Below, in pieces: positions 40,456 through 48,934 of a stretch of DNA of 63,633 nucleotides; position 1 is the first letter of the stretch, and each line of letters starts with the position of its first letter. Location of the stretch: assembly GCA_003161615.1 (NCBI GenBank), contig PMOB01000010.1, positions 197,713 to 261,345 of the forward strand. The letters are read 5' to 3'. The stretch is from Actinomycetota bacterium. GTDB taxonomy: Bacteria; Actinomycetota; Thermoleophilia; Gaiellales; Gaiellaceae. Below the pieces are notes generated by a model that made no database searches, was not told the origin of the DNA, and saw nothing but the letters and a program-made list of their open reading frames with translations. Both the position numbers and the translations under genes were made by a program.

Positions 40456-41655
40456 ATGAATACCTCTGGCGACGACACCGAGTTCGGCTTCTTCGAGGAG
40501 GCGCCGACGCGCGAGCGCGCTGAGCGACCGCGCCGCCGCGCACGCCCGGAAAGAGGCGCCCCGCGGCGGCCCACACCGCCGCCGGGAGCGATCGGACTGG
40601 CACGGCTCGCAGGCCTCATCGCCCTCGCCATCGCCGTCGTCATCGGCCTCGTCTTCTGGGTTGGCTCCTGTCAGGGCCAGTCGAAGCACGACGAATACGC
40701 CGCCTACCTCGGCAAGATCATGCCGCTCGCTCAGAGCTCGGCTCGAATCGGAACGGAGTTCGCGAGCGAGCTCTCGGCGCGTAGCGTCTCGCTTTCCGAC
40801 TTCGAGGCGAAGCTCGGGGCCTGGTCGCAGGCCGAGCAGCAGGACTACGCCGCTGCGCAGCGGCTCCAGCCGCCCGGCCCGCTGCAGACCGCGCAGGCGC
40901 AGGTGCTCAGCACCTTCCAGCTGCGGGCGCTCGGCCTCGCCGGGCTCGAGAACACGCTCACGGCGGCGAAGAGCCAGAGCACGCCCCCGTCCGCCGCCAC
41001 CGTCGCGAACACGATGGCGGCGCAAGCCCAGCTGCTGAGCTCGAGCGACATCGTCTGGACCGAGCTCTTCCGCGGGCCGGTTACTGCGACCCTCTCGCAA
41101 GAGGGAGTGACAGGCGTGATCGTGCCGGGCTCGCAGTTCGTGACCGATCCGGGCGTGATCACCTCCCGCTACTTCGCGATCCTCTACCAGCGCCTCGGCT
41201 CGGCGACGACGGGCGGCGGCGGCGGCGGAGGAGGAGGCGGCGGTGGCGGTGGGGCGGCGAAGGGCCTGCACGGGAGCGCGCTCATCGGCGTCGCGGCGGT
41301 CGAGGGTGGGAAGACGACGACGCTTTCCGAGACCTCGCCGGCCACGGTTGCTGTATCGGCCGGCCTCGTCGTCCAGGTGACGTTCGAGGATTCCGGCACC
41401 TTCCCGGAGGTGAAGATCCCCGTCACGCTTAACGTGATCGTCTCCGGCAACAGCGTCTTCACGAAGACGGAGACGGTCGACTCGATCCTCGCGAAGCACC
41501 AGACGACGGTGTCGTTCTCGAGCCTGCAGGTGCCGCCGGCCGCGTTCGGGCACAGCGCCCAGATCAGCGTCAAGATCGGGCAAGTGCCCGGCGAGGTGCG
41601 ACTCGACAACAACGCCGCGACGTATCCCGTTCTCTTCCAGCTCGCGCCGAGCTAG
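40456..41655 (+). CDS. Unknown single-pass membrane protein with poly-Gly linker
   Basis: A 399-residue protein. The basic N-terminus (RERAERPRRRARPERG) is cytoplasmic, one helix (LARLAGLIALAIAVVIGLVFWVG) lies near 48-70, and the remainder is external. Residues about 78-250 look helical. A run of 14 glycines (41212-41253) separates this from a C-terminal beta domain of about 125 residues resembling CARDB/adhesion folds (VQVTFEDSGTFPEVKIPVTLNVIV). No catalytic motif. It is next to a DUF4446 gene and may be structural in the envelope. Confidence 0.65.
   Translation: MNTSGDDTEFGFFEEAPTRERAERPRRRARPERGAPRRPTPPPGAIGLARLAGLIALAIAVVIGLVFWVGSCQGQSKHDEYAAYLGKIMPLAQSSARIGTEFASELSARSVSLSDFEAKLGAWSQAEQQDYAAAQRLQPPGPLQTAQAQVLSTFQLRALGLAGLENTLTAAKSQSTPPSAATVANTMAAQAQLLSSSDIVWTELFRGPVTATLSQEGVTGVIVPGSQFVTDPGVITSRYFAILYQRLGSATTGGGGGGGGGGGGGGAAKGLHGSALIGVAAVEGGKTTTLSETSPATVAVSAGLVVQVTFEDSGTFPEVKIPVTLNVIVSGNSVFTKTETVDSILAKHQTTVSFSSLQVPPAAFGHSAQISVKIGQVPGEVRLDNNAATYPVLFQLAPS
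41212..41253 (+). repeat. Poly-glycine codon tract
   Basis: Fourteen consecutive Gly codons mixing GGC, GGA, GGT and GGG, so the tract is not a pure nucleotide repeat. It forms a flexible linker in the surrounding protein. The mixed codons argue against a simple slippage artefact. Confidence 0.85.
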
Positions 41656-42135
41656 ATGAGCTCCTCTGCCGCAGGCTGGATCGCGATCGGCGCGGCGACG
41701 CTCGCCATCGTCGCGCTTGCTCTCGCGGTTGTCTTTTACGCCCGCCTTCGCACCGTCCGTGCCGCGCAGCAGACGCTGCTCGGTGGCGGGAGCTCCGACC
41801 TCGTCGACTTCGCCGTTTCGCTGCAGGGACGGATCGACAGCGTCAACAGCAGCGTCGACGGTCTCGAGTCACGGCTCGCCCGGCTCGACCGTCGCGTCGA
41901 CGGCACCGTCTCCCGCGTCGCCGTCGTCCGCTACGACGCCTACGAGAACACGGGTGGCCACCAGTCCGCCTCGGTCGCCCTGCTCGACTCCTCGCGCACC
42001 GGCGTCGTCCTGAGCGCGATCCAGGGACGCGACTACGCGCGGATCTACGTGAAGGAAGTCGAGGAAGGCCGCGCCGCCGTCTCGCTCTCGCCCGAGGAGC
42101 AGGAAGCGGTAGACCGGGCGATGAAATCCGCTTAG
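41656..42135 (+). CDS. DUF4446-family membrane protein
   Basis: A 159-residue protein with one N-terminal helix (WIAIGAATLAIVALALAVVFYARLR), a coiled-coil stretch (RIDSVNSSVDGLESRLARLDRRVDG) and the family core VAVVRYDAYENTGGHQSASVALLDS then GRDYARIYVKEVEEG. The family is widespread in Gram-positives but uncharacterised. ATG directly follows the preceding stop, so the two membrane proteins are one operon. Confidence 0.85.
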   Translation: MSSSAAGWIAIGAATLAIVALALAVVFYARLRTVRAAQQTLLGGGSSDLVDFAVSLQGRIDSVNSSVDGLESRLARLDRRVDGTVSRVAVVRYDAYENTGGHQSASVALLDSSRTGVVLSAIQGRDYARIYVKEVEEGRAAVSLSPEEQEAVDRAMKSA

Positions 42136-42169
42136 TACTCTCGGCGGCCACTGCTACTTTTCGCGCAGG

Positions 42170-42679
42170 TTGCAGCACGTTCTCGTCCTGAACGCGAGTT
42201 ACGAACCGCTCAACGTTTGCACGGTGCGGCGGGCCCACGTGCTCGTCCACAAGGGCAAGGCGGAGGTCGTCGAGCGCCTGGACAAGCCGCTCCGCTCCGC
42301 CAACGGCAGCTTCATCTGGCCGCACGTGATCCGGCTGCTCAACTACGTGCGGGTGCCGCGCGCGATCCAGCGGAAGATCTCCCGGCGCGCGCTCTTCGCC
42401 CGCGACGGCTGGCGCTGCGCGTATTGCGGCACGACGAGCGGGAGGCTGACGCTCGACCACATCGTCCCGCGCTCGAAAGGCGGCGAGTCGATCTGGGAGA
42501 ACGTCGTCACTGCCTGCGCGCCGTGCAATCTGCGCAAGGGAGACCGAACGCTCGAGCAGGTGGGGATGCAGCTGCGGACGGCGCCGCGGCCGCCGGCTCC
42601 TGCGCTGTTCATCCGGCTCGCTGCGCCGCGGATTCCGTCCGGCTGGACGCCCTACCTGCCGGGCACCGCGACCGCTTAG
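42170..42679 (+). CDS. HNH endonuclease
   Basis: A 169-residue protein. Residues 1-60 are the start typical of this family (VLVLNASYEPLNVCTVRRAHVLVHKGKAE). The HNH nuclease is CAYCGTTSGRLTLDHIVPRSKGGESIWENVVTACAPCNLRKGD, with two CxxC zinc pairs and the catalytic His in DHIVP. TTG start at 42170. Stand-alone chromosomal members of this family are common in actinobacteria and need not be mobile. Function unproven. Confidence 0.9.
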   Translation: MQHVLVLNASYEPLNVCTVRRAHVLVHKGKAEVVERLDKPLRSANGSFIWPHVIRLLNYVRVPRAIQRKISRRALFARDGWRCAYCGTTSGRLTLDHIVPRSKGGESIWENVVTACAPCNLRKGDRTLEQVGMQLRTAPRPPAPALFIRLAAPRIPSGWTPYLPGTATA

Positions 42680-42711
42680 CGGCGCTCTTCCGCCTTAACC
42701 GAGTCTTGGCC

Positions 42712-42730
42712 CGGGCGTTGCAATCGCCCG
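42712..42730 (+). terminator. Terminator-like hairpin after the HNH gene
   Basis: CGGGCG (42712-42717) and CGCCCG (42725-42730) pair around a 7-base loop, 32 bases after the stop at 42679. No T-run, so only moderate support. Confidence 0.35.
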
Positions 42731-42795
42731 CCAAACCGTAGCCCGGCCCTTTCCTGCCTCCGCGTAGAACTGCGGCACATGAAAGGAGACCTCAG

Positions 42796-43062
42796 ATGGA
42801 GCGCTACCGCCTCACGTTCGACGCCAACCCGAAAGAGCTCGCCCGTCGCGACTCGGGCGTCAGCCACATCGCGCTCCTTTGGAGCCGTCGCCGCCACCGC
42901 GCTGCCGTCGTCGTCGATAACGACGCCACCGGCGAGCTCGTCCAGCTCGACGTCCGCGAACAAGAGAACGCCCTCGAGCTCTACGAGCATCCCTACGCCT
43001 ACCTCGCCACCCGCGGGCACCCGGGTAGGCAATCCGGCCCGCCTGGCCTCCACGCAGCGTGA
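42796..43062 (+). CDS. Unknown small cytoplasmic protein
   Basis: An 88-residue protein, no recognised family. A strong AAAGGAG site (42783-42789) precedes the ATG with good spacing. Sequence is mixed alpha/beta: YRLTFDANPKELARRDSG, then IALLWSRRRHRAAVVVDNDATGELVQLDV and a helix ENALELYEHPYAYLATRG. The tail is Gly/Pro-rich. No membrane helix or motif. Short but well supported by the ribosome site and codon use. Confidence 0.6.
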   Translation: MERYRLTFDANPKELARRDSGVSHIALLWSRRRHRAAVVVDNDATGELVQLDVREQENALELYEHPYAYLATRGHPGRQSGPPGLHAA

Positions 43063-43122
43063 TGACTCCGAACCGACAACCCGGGAGGTGAGTCCGATGT
43101 GACCGCTTCTCCGCTCGACTGT

Positions 43123-43150
43123 GACATACGGCACTTCGGCGCCGTATGTC
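43123..43150 (+). promoter_or_regulatory. Hairpin covering a possible start of the SIMPL gene
   Basis: GACATACGGC (43123-43132) and GCCGTATGTC (43141-43150) form a perfect 10-bp stem with an 8-base loop. The right arm contains the in-frame ATG at 43146. The second ATG at 43155 lies just outside. It may hide the first start or act as an operator. Confidence 0.4.
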
Positions 43151-43154
43151 GTGC

Positions 43155-43862
43155 ATGAACAGATTCCGGAACGTCCTCTTCCTTGCCGGCGTGATCCTCG
43201 TCGCGGCCGCGATCGCCGGCGTCGCGCAGCCGCACATCGGAGGCGCCGCGACGCCCTCCTCGACCACGATCACCGTGACCGGCAACGGCACGGCCAACGC
43301 GACGCCCGACAAGGCGTCCTTCGACTTCGGCGTCCAGGTGAACGCTTCGACGGCCGCCGATGCGATCAGCAAGGACAACGAGCAGGCGAATGCGATCATC
43401 GCCGCCCTCAAGAACGCAGGCATCGACTCGGCGGATATCCAGACGACGCAGGTCTCCCTCTGGCCGCAGACCTCGAGCGACGGGACGCAGATCACCGGCT
43501 ACCAGGCCTCCAACTCCGTCAACGTGACCGCGCCGCTCGGCAAGGCCGGCGACCTCGTCGACGCGGCAGTCGGCGCCGGCGCGAACAACGTCGACGGCCC
43601 GAACCTCGACGTCAGCGACCAGAGCTCGTACTACGCGCAGGCCCTGAAGCTCGCCGTCGCCGACGCGAAGACCCAGGCGCAGGCGATCGCCGACGCCGCC
43701 GGCCTCACGCTCGGTGGGATCCTCCACATCAGCGACGAGGGAAGCGCGCCGACGCCGATCATGTACGGCGCACTTGCGGCTTCGGCCAAGAGCGCTACGC
43801 CGATTCAGGCCGGGACGCAGCAGATCCAGGCGACCGTGACGGTGACCTACTCGGCCAGTTAG
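43155..43862 (+). CDS. SIMPL-domain (DUF541) exported protein
   Basis: A 235-residue protein counted from the ATG at 43155; an ATG at 43146 adds three residues. The N-terminus is a signal/anchor (FRNVLFLAGVILVAAAIAGVA). The rest is the SIMPL domain: TITVTGNGTANATPDKASFDFGVQV, repeated helix-strand units, and LKLAVADAKTQAQAIADAAGLTLGGIL. Members are envelope proteins of unclear function, some oligomeric, such as BP26. It overlaps the next convergent gene by four bases. Confidence 0.9.
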   Translation: MNRFRNVLFLAGVILVAAAIAGVAQPHIGGAATPSSTTITVTGNGTANATPDKASFDFGVQVNASTAADAISKDNEQANAIIAALKNAGIDSADIQTTQVSLWPQTSSDGTQITGYQASNSVNVTAPLGKAGDLVDAAVGAGANNVDGPNLDVSDQSSYYAQALKLAVADAKTQAQAIADAAGLTLGGILHISDEGSAPTPIMYGALAASAKSATPIQAGTQQIQATVTVTYSAS

Positions 43863-44200
43863 AGACCGTCGGCGGCAGGGCGCGCGGCGATGCATTCGAG
43901 CGCCCAGCCGTTCGCCGCTAGCACGATCCGTTCAGCGAGCACGTCGGGTTCCGGCCCGGCGTGCTCGCGCGGTACCTCGACGACGACCTGCCCGAGAGCG
44001 GCCTCGACGCCGCCTCCGAACTCGTGGCGATCCTCCGCCACGATCGCGAACGACGACACGAGGCCGCGCAACGCGGTGGCCAGGTCGTCGATCTCGGCAG
44101 GCGTCACGCTCCGTCCGGCGAAGACGCCGAAATTGATCCGCACCTCGACGGCCGGGTCCTCGTGCTCGCGCACGTTCAGGGCGATCGCGGGCTCGTTCAT
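43859..44200 (-). CDS. Unknown protein coupled to an ABC exporter
   Basis: A 113-residue cytoplasmic protein that I do not recognise. ATG at 44200 overlaps the permease stop as ATGA, so it is the last gene of the ABC operon. Sequence: ALNVREHEDPAVEVRINFGVFAGRSVTPAEIDDLATALRGLV, then a beta-alpha stretch ending LAERIVLAANGWALECIAARP. No membrane segment. Possibly an accessory protein. Confidence 0.6.
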   Translation of the reverse strand: MNEPAIALNVREHEDPAVEVRINFGVFAGRSVTPAEIDDLATALRGLVSSFAIVAEDRHEFGGGVEAALGQVVVEVPREHAGPEPDVLAERIVLAANGWALECIAARPAADGL

Positions 44201-44958
44201 CCTTCTCGTGGTTCCCACCTGAAGCGAAAGAAAGCACCGACGAGGCCGGCGGCGCCCCACGCGGCGAGGATCCCGATCGCCTTCGGTTGCGACCAGAGGC
44301 TTTCGCCGTGGAGATAGACGGCGTTTGTGAGGTCGACGAGGTACTTGAGCGGCAGGACTTCACCGATCACGCGCAGGACGTGCGGGTAGTGGAGCGTAGG
44401 GCCGAAGGAGCCGGTGAGGAAGGCCATCGGCAGCACGATGAGATTGACGACGGCGGACGATCCCTCCGCAGACCGGACGAAGCCGGAGAGTCCTACGCCC
44501 ATCGCGGCGAAGCAGATCCCGCCGATCACCACGATCCCGGCGATGGAGCCGATGCGATCCGGGAACGGCGTTCCGTACACCACGCGGCCGAGCAGGAACA
44601 GGGCGATCGTCTCGATCCCGAAGACGACGAGCGTCGACGCGAGCAGCGAGGCGACGAACGTCAGCGGCGGCAGCGGCGTCGCGCGGAGCCGCTTCAGCAG
44701 CGAGCCCTCCCGTCGGATCACGAGCGTGATCGCTAAGCCGGCGAACGCGACCATCGCGCAGCCGTACGCGAGCAGCGCGGCGAGCAGTATTTGTGGCGCG
44801 GGCTTGTCGTAGTAGGGCGCCCCGGGATACCTCCCCTTGTAGACCGAGCCGAGCAAGACGAAGAGCATCAGCGGGAAGATGAACGTGAACACCGCCGACT
44901 CGCGTGAGCGCCAGTAGAGCTTCTGCTCAGTCCGGATCTGGTGGAGGAACATCCTCAC
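44197..44958 (-). CDS. ABC-2 type transporter permease
   Basis: A 253-residue membrane protein with six hydrophobic segments, including FTFIFPLMLFVLLGSVYKG and the family pair ILLAALLAYGCAMVAFAGLAITLVIRREGSLLKRLRATPLPP. The last block, LPMAFLTGSFGP through LPLKYLVDLTNAVYL, is typical of ABC-2 exporters. GTG start overlaps the ATPase stop; an ATG two codons later is possible. It exports drugs, polysaccharide or peptides; the substrate is unknown. Confidence 0.92.
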   Translation of the reverse strand: MRMFLHQIRTEQKLYWRSRESAVFTFIFPLMLFVLLGSVYKGRYPGAPYYDKPAPQILLAALLAYGCAMVAFAGLAITLVIRREGSLLKRLRATPLPPLTFVASLLASTLVVFGIETIALFLLGRVVYGTPFPDRIGSIAGIVVIGGICFAAMGVGLSGFVRSAEGSSAVVNLIVLPMAFLTGSFGPTLHYPHVLRVIGEVLPLKYLVDLTNAVYLHGESLWSQPKAIGILAAWGAAGLVGAFFRFRWEPREG

Positions 44959-45806
44959 GCCTCGGTCTCCTCCTCGACGAGGCCGAGATAGACGTCCTCG
45001 AGCGTCGGCCGACGCACCTCGAGCGCCTCGAGCTCCTCACCCCGGGCGAGAGCGTCGGCAGTCAGCTCGTTGAGTACGCGCGTCGGTTCCGTCGTGCGGA
45101 GGACGACCTCCTCGCCGCTACGGCGGTAGCGAATCTCCACTTCGAGGTCGGAGCTCGTGAGCTCTCGCGGCGTGCCGACCCGCACGATGACGCCGTCCCG
45201 GAGGACTGCGACGCGATCAGCGAGCTGTTCCGCCTCGTCGAGGTAGTGCGTCGTGAGGAGCACCGTCTTCCCGAGGGAGCGGAGCGAACGGATCATCTCC
45301 CACGCCGCGCGGCGCGCAGCCGGGTCGAAGCCGGTCGTCGGCTCGTCGAGGAAGACCAGCTCCGGGTCACCTACGAGCGCCACGCCAAGATCGAGCCGCC
45401 GCTTCTGGCCGCCCGACAGCGTCTTCGCTCGCGCGTCCCGCTTCTCGGTGAGACCGACGAGCTCGATCACCTCGTCGACGTCGCGCGGCGCGCGGTAGTA
45501 ACCCGCGAAGACGGCGTGTGTCTCGCGCACGGTGAGGTTCGGCCAGAGCTGCGACTGCTGGAGAACGACGCCGATCCGCTCCCGGAAGTCCGGACCGGGC
45601 CGTTCGGGATCGTGGCCGAGCACGCGCACCTCGCCGGCGTCGCGGCGCCGGTAGCCCTCGAGGATCTCCACGGTCGTCGTCTTGCCGGCGCCGTTCGGGC
45701 CGAGCAGCCCGAACACCTCGCCCTCCTCGATCGCAAAGTCGACCCCACGGACAGCCTCGAGGTTCCCGTAGGCCTTTCGCAGGCCGCTGACCTCGATTGC
45801 AGGCAT
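44955..45806 (-). CDS. ABC transporter ATP-binding protein
   Basis: A 283-residue ATPase partnering the permease. Walker [16 protein letters not shown]-loop region VVLQQSQLW, signature LSGGQKRRLDLGVAL, Walker B LVFLDEPTTGFDP and H-loop TTHYLDEAEQ. The C-terminal extension beyond 220 is the DrrA-type domain found in multidrug exporters. Coupled to the permease by GTGA. Divergent from phzF with 20 bases between. Confidence 0.95.
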   Translation of the reverse strand: MPAIEVSGLRKAYGNLEAVRGVDFAIEEGEVFGLLGPNGAGKTTTVEILEGYRRRDAGEVRVLGHDPERPGPDFRERIGVVLQQSQLWPNLTVRETHAVFAGYYRAPRDVDEVIELVGLTEKRDARAKTLSGGQKRRLDLGVALVGDPELVFLDEPTTGFDPAARRAAWEMIRSLRSLGKTVLLTTHYLDEAEQLADRVAVLRDGVIVRVGTPRELTSSDLEVEIRYRRSGEEVVLRTTEPTRVLNELTADALARGEELEALEVRRPTLEDVYLGLVEEETEA

Positions 45807-45826
45807 CGGCTGACTAGCCTAGATGC

Positions 45827-46657
45827 ATGGCGACCTTCCGCTACGTGATCGCCGACGTCTTCACCGACATCCCGCTCGCCGGGAACGGGCTCGCCGTCTT
45901 CACCGACGCGCGGGAGATCCCCGAGGAACGGCTGCAGCCGCTCGCGCGGGAGATGAACCTCTCGGAGACGGTCTTCGTCTATCCGCCGTCCGCCGAAGGA
46001 CACGTCCGGATCCGCATCTTCACGCCGGCGCTCGAGCTGCCCTTCGCCGGGCATCCGATGCTCGGGACGGCGTTCGTCCTCGCCGGGCCGCTCCAGCTCG
46101 AGGAGATCCGGCTCGAGACGGACGCCGGCGTCGTGCCGGTGCGGCTCGAGCGCAACGGCTCGAGCATCGTCTTCGGCTGGATGCGGCAGCCGCCGTTCGC
46201 GCACGAGCCGTACGAGCACGCCGAGGAGCTGCTCGCGCTGCTCGGCATCGAGTCGAGTGGGTTGCCGGTCGAGCTCTACCGCCAGGGGCCGCAACACGTC
46301 CTGATCGAGCTCGCCTCCCCCGAGGCAATCGCGGCGCTCCGGCCGGACTTCGCCGCGCTCGAGGCGCTGTCGCCGCACGGGACGATGTGCTTCGCGCGGG
46401 ACGGGGAGACGTGGAAGGCACGCGTCTTCGTCCCCGCTCACGGCGTTCCCGAGGATCCCGCCACCGGCTCGGCTGCCGGGCCGCTCGCGCTCCATCTCGC
46501 GCGCCATGGGCGGACCGCCTTCGGAGACGAGATCGAGATCCGGCAGGGCGCCGAGATCGGCCGCCCCTCGACGCTCTTCGCGGTCGCGCGTGCAGAGGAC
46601 GAGATCGAGGTCGGCGGCTCAGCGGTCGTCGTCGCGCGCGGCGAGTTCCGTCTGTAG
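45827..46657 (+). CDS. PhzF-family isomerase
   Basis: A 276-residue protein of the PhzF/diaminopimelate epimerase fold. Seen: VIADVFTDIPLAGNGLAVF, the catalytic Glu region MNLSETVFVYPP, LPFAGHPMLGTAF and the C-terminal PEDPATGSAAGPLALHLARHG. Only the phenazine pathway role is known for the namesake; no other phenazine genes are here, so the substrate is unknown. Confidence 0.93.
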   Translation: MATFRYVIADVFTDIPLAGNGLAVFTDAREIPEERLQPLAREMNLSETVFVYPPSAEGHVRIRIFTPALELPFAGHPMLGTAFVLAGPLQLEEIRLETDAGVVPVRLERNGSSIVFGWMRQPPFAHEPYEHAEELLALLGIESSGLPVELYRQGPQHVLIELASPEAIAALRPDFAALEALSPHGTMCFARDGETWKARVFVPAHGVPEDPATGSAAGPLALHLARHGRTAFGDEIEIRQGAEIGRPSTLFAVARAEDEIEVGGSAVVVARGEFRL

Positions 46658-46659
46658 TG

Positions 46660-47232
46660 ATGCGGGTTCAGGTCATCGGCGGCTCCTGCTCGGGGAAGTC
46701 GACGACGTCGCGGCGCCTGGCCGCGATCCTCGGCGTCCCATACGTCGAGCTCGACGCGCTCCACCACGATCCGGGCTGGCAGGAAGCATCGGCCGAGGTC
46801 TTCCGCGCAAGGGTCGAGGCCGCACTCGCGGCGGCGCCGGACGGCTGGGTCGTCGACGGCAACTACTTCGGCAAGCTCGACTCGCTCGTCCTCGACCAGG
46901 CGGACACGATCGTCTGGCTCGACATCCCGTACCGGACTGCGGTGCGGCGCGTCTTCTGGAGGACGTTGCGGCGTTCGCTCAGTCGCGAGGAGCTCTGGAA
47001 CGGCAACCGCGAGTCGTTCCGCATCGCCTTCTCACGCGAGTCGATCGTGCTGTGGGTCCTCCGGACGCATCGCGGTTTCGGGGCGAAGTGGGCGCCTCGC
47101 CTCGAGGGCCGGAACGTCGTCCGCGTGACGGACGTCGACTCCTGGCTTCAGTCGATCCAGGCGACGGAGTCGATATCCGGCAGCTCGAAGGGCAGCGAGC
47201 TCCAGAACACGCCGCCGTTCGTCGAGACGTAG
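46660..47232 (+). CDS. P-loop kinase-like protein (adenylate kinase/FlaR type)
   Basis: A 190-residue nucleotide-binding protein. Walker A is IGGSCSGKSTTSRRLA, followed by VPYVELDALHHDPGWQ and DGWVVDGNYFGKLDS as seen in DNA topology modulation (FlaR)-like proteins. ATG at 46660 is three bases after the phzF stop. The last 28 codons are antisense to the convergent gene ending at 47148, and that tail (SISGSSKGSELQNTPPF) is not family-like. The tail may be run-through into the opposite gene. Confidence 0.82.
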   Translation: MRVQVIGGSCSGKSTTSRRLAAILGVPYVELDALHHDPGWQEASAEVFRARVEAALAAAPDGWVVDGNYFGKLDSLVLDQADTIVWLDIPYRTAVRRVFWRTLRRSLSREELWNGNRESFRIAFSRESIVLWVLRTHRGFGAKWAPRLEGRNVVRVTDVDSWLQSIQATESISGSSKGSELQNTPPFVET

Positions 47233-47537
47233 AGCCGGTTCCGCGCGGCGTAGAGCATCCGGTCGGGCTCGTCCTCCGCGATCGCGATCGCGAAGCCGGG
47301 CGGCAGGCCGCCGCCGGCCTCGCGCCAGGTGACGCCGCCGTCGCTCGAGAGCATCAGCGGCGGCCGCCGCTCGACGATCGCGGCGACAGACGCGCCGGCC
47401 TGCGCAGCCGCGACGATGCGCGGCAAAGCCACCTCGGGACGCTCCACCACGGGCACCTCGGTTCCCTCGCCGAGAATCGACTCAGCCTCGACGTCGACGA
47501 GGAACACGCCGGCCAGGGTTCCGACGGCAGCGATCAC
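47148..47537 (-). CDS. BNR/Asp-box repeat protein, short
   Basis: A 129-residue protein with sialidase-like blades. The first Asp-box is SSDGGVTWREAGG, and a degenerate one is VSTNGGVFWSSL. The beginning (IAAVGTLAGVFLVDVE) is a strand, not a signal peptide. Full propellers need more blades, so it may oligomerise or be a remnant. GTG at 47537 overlaps the permease stop. The 3' end overlaps the convergent kinase by 85 bases. Confidence 0.7.
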   Translation of the reverse strand: MIAAVGTLAGVFLVDVEAESILGEGTEVPVVERPEVALPRIVAAAQAGASVAAIVERRPPLMLSSDGGVTWREAGGGLPPGFAIAIAEDEPDRMLYAARNRLYVSTNGGVFWSSLPFELPDIDSVAWID

Positions 47538-48871
47538 GGCCGTGTGCGAGCGGCCGCACGGCCCGCGAGCGTAAGCCCCGCCATCAAGAGGAAGGCGAGC
47601 GCAAAGCTCGGCAATGACGCCGTGAAGCTGACGTTGCCGGGATGCGTGTGCCGGACGAGGCTCGTCCACCACGCCGGCCCGACCGGCGAGAGCCACTGGT
47701 AGAGCGCGAAGCCGGCGATCCACGCGACGACCGCTCCTGGCCGCCACGCCGGCCCGCCGAAGATGCGCTCGGGCGTGTAGTGGGCGCCGGCGAGGAGCCA
47801 GTCGGCGATGAGGACTCCGAGCAGCGGCACGAAGAACGAGCCGAGGAGGTAGAGGAAGTCCTGGTAGTTGCCGAGGTTCAGTGCGAGCGCAAGTCCGGTC
47901 GCGAGAGCCGAGATGACCGTGATGAGGAGGCGCTGCGAGACGCGGGGGAAGAAGTTCTGGAGCGAGACGGCGGTCGAGTAGATGTCGGCGAACGCCTTCT
48001 CGCTCTCGTCGATGGTGATCGCGACGAGAGCCACGAACGCGACGCCGCCGGCGGCGGCGACGGCGCCCGGCAACGCCTGCGCGTCGGAGATCTGGCGCGA
48101 GAGGGCGATGAGGACGCCGAGCCCGATGCACCAGATCGTCGGCACGAAGTAGCCGACGCCGGCGCCGAGGCCGGCGCTCCTCCGGTCGCGCGCGAAGCGG
48201 GTGTAGTCCGCGGCGAGCGGAGACCACGAGACCGTGCTGCCGATCACGAGATCGACGGCCTGACCGAAGCTCGGGAAACCCCCCATTCCTGGCTTCGCCC
48301 AGAACGCGTGCAGGTCGGACTTGGAGATCGCCCAGTACGTGAGGTAGGCCATGGAGACGAGAAGAGCCCACGAGGCGACCTTCCGGAGGTAGCGGCGGAC
48401 GAAGCCGATCGGGCCGAGCATTCCGAGCGCCCAGCTCAGCGTGCCGAAAACGAGCGTCCACAGCCAGATGCCGCGCCAGTGGAGGAGGTGCCCGGACGCC
48501 GCGCCCGCGGCGGTCGCGATGATGATCAGCTCGAACGTCGACCACCCGATGTTCTGCGCGACGTTGAGCGCGGTCGGCAGCCATGAGCCCCGCTGCCCGA
48601 GCGGCGCCCGCAGGAGCACCATCCCGGGAACGCGCGCATCGGCGCCGATCGCGGCGCTGATTCCGAGCAGGACGTTCCCAACCACCGCGCCGACGAGGAT
48701 CGCCAGAAGCGCGTCGCGCAGCGAGAGCGCCGGCACGAGGAGCGCGCCGATCACGATCACGAGCAGCGAGACGGAGAGGTTCCCCCAGAGCAGCGTCGAG
48801 TCGAACCCGCTCAGGACCTGGAGCCGCTCGGGGACGGGCGTGATGCCCCACGCGGGAGCGCGTTCGTTCAT
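47534..48871 (-). CDS. NCS1-family purine/cytosine permease
   Basis: A 445-residue transporter with about 12 helices. Family pieces: GFDSTLLWGNLSVSLLVIVIGALL, APLGQRGSWLPTALNVAQNIGWSTFELI, WSPLAADYTRFAR and NYQDFLYLLGSFFVPLLGVLIADWLL. Related to CodB and hydroxymethylpyrimidine transporters; the substrate is a nucleobase or related ring. The ATG at 48871 gives the usual cytoplasmic start. Nothing nearby points to a salvage enzyme. Confidence 0.92.
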   Translation of the reverse strand: MNERAPAWGITPVPERLQVLSGFDSTLLWGNLSVSLLVIVIGALLVPALSLRDALLAILVGAVVGNVLLGISAAIGADARVPGMVLLRAPLGQRGSWLPTALNVAQNIGWSTFELIIIATAAGAASGHLLHWRGIWLWTLVFGTLSWALGMLGPIGFVRRYLRKVASWALLVSMAYLTYWAISKSDLHAFWAKPGMGGFPSFGQAVDLVIGSTVSWSPLAADYTRFARDRRSAGLGAGVGYFVPTIWCIGLGVLIALSRQISDAQALPGAVAAAGGVAFVALVAITIDESEKAFADIYSTAVSLQNFFPRVSQRLLITVISALATGLALALNLGNYQDFLYLLGSFFVPLLGVLIADWLLAGAHYTPERIFGGPAWRPGAVVAWIAGFALYQWLSPVGPAWWTSLVRHTHPGNVSFTASLPSFALAFLLMAGLTLAGRAAARTRP

Positions 48872-48934
48872 CGCGGACGAGTCTACGAGTCGCTCCGCTA
48901 GCCGGACGCGCTCATCTGTGAGAGCATCGCCGCG

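Noticed and set aside
41212-41253. Poly-Gly tract as an assembly slip
   Set aside because: Four different Gly codons are mixed, so a nucleotide-repeat slip does not explain it.
42170-42679. HNH endonuclease as a homing or mobile element
   Set aside because: No intron, intein or repeat is near, base composition matches the surroundings, and this subgroup is usually chromosomal.
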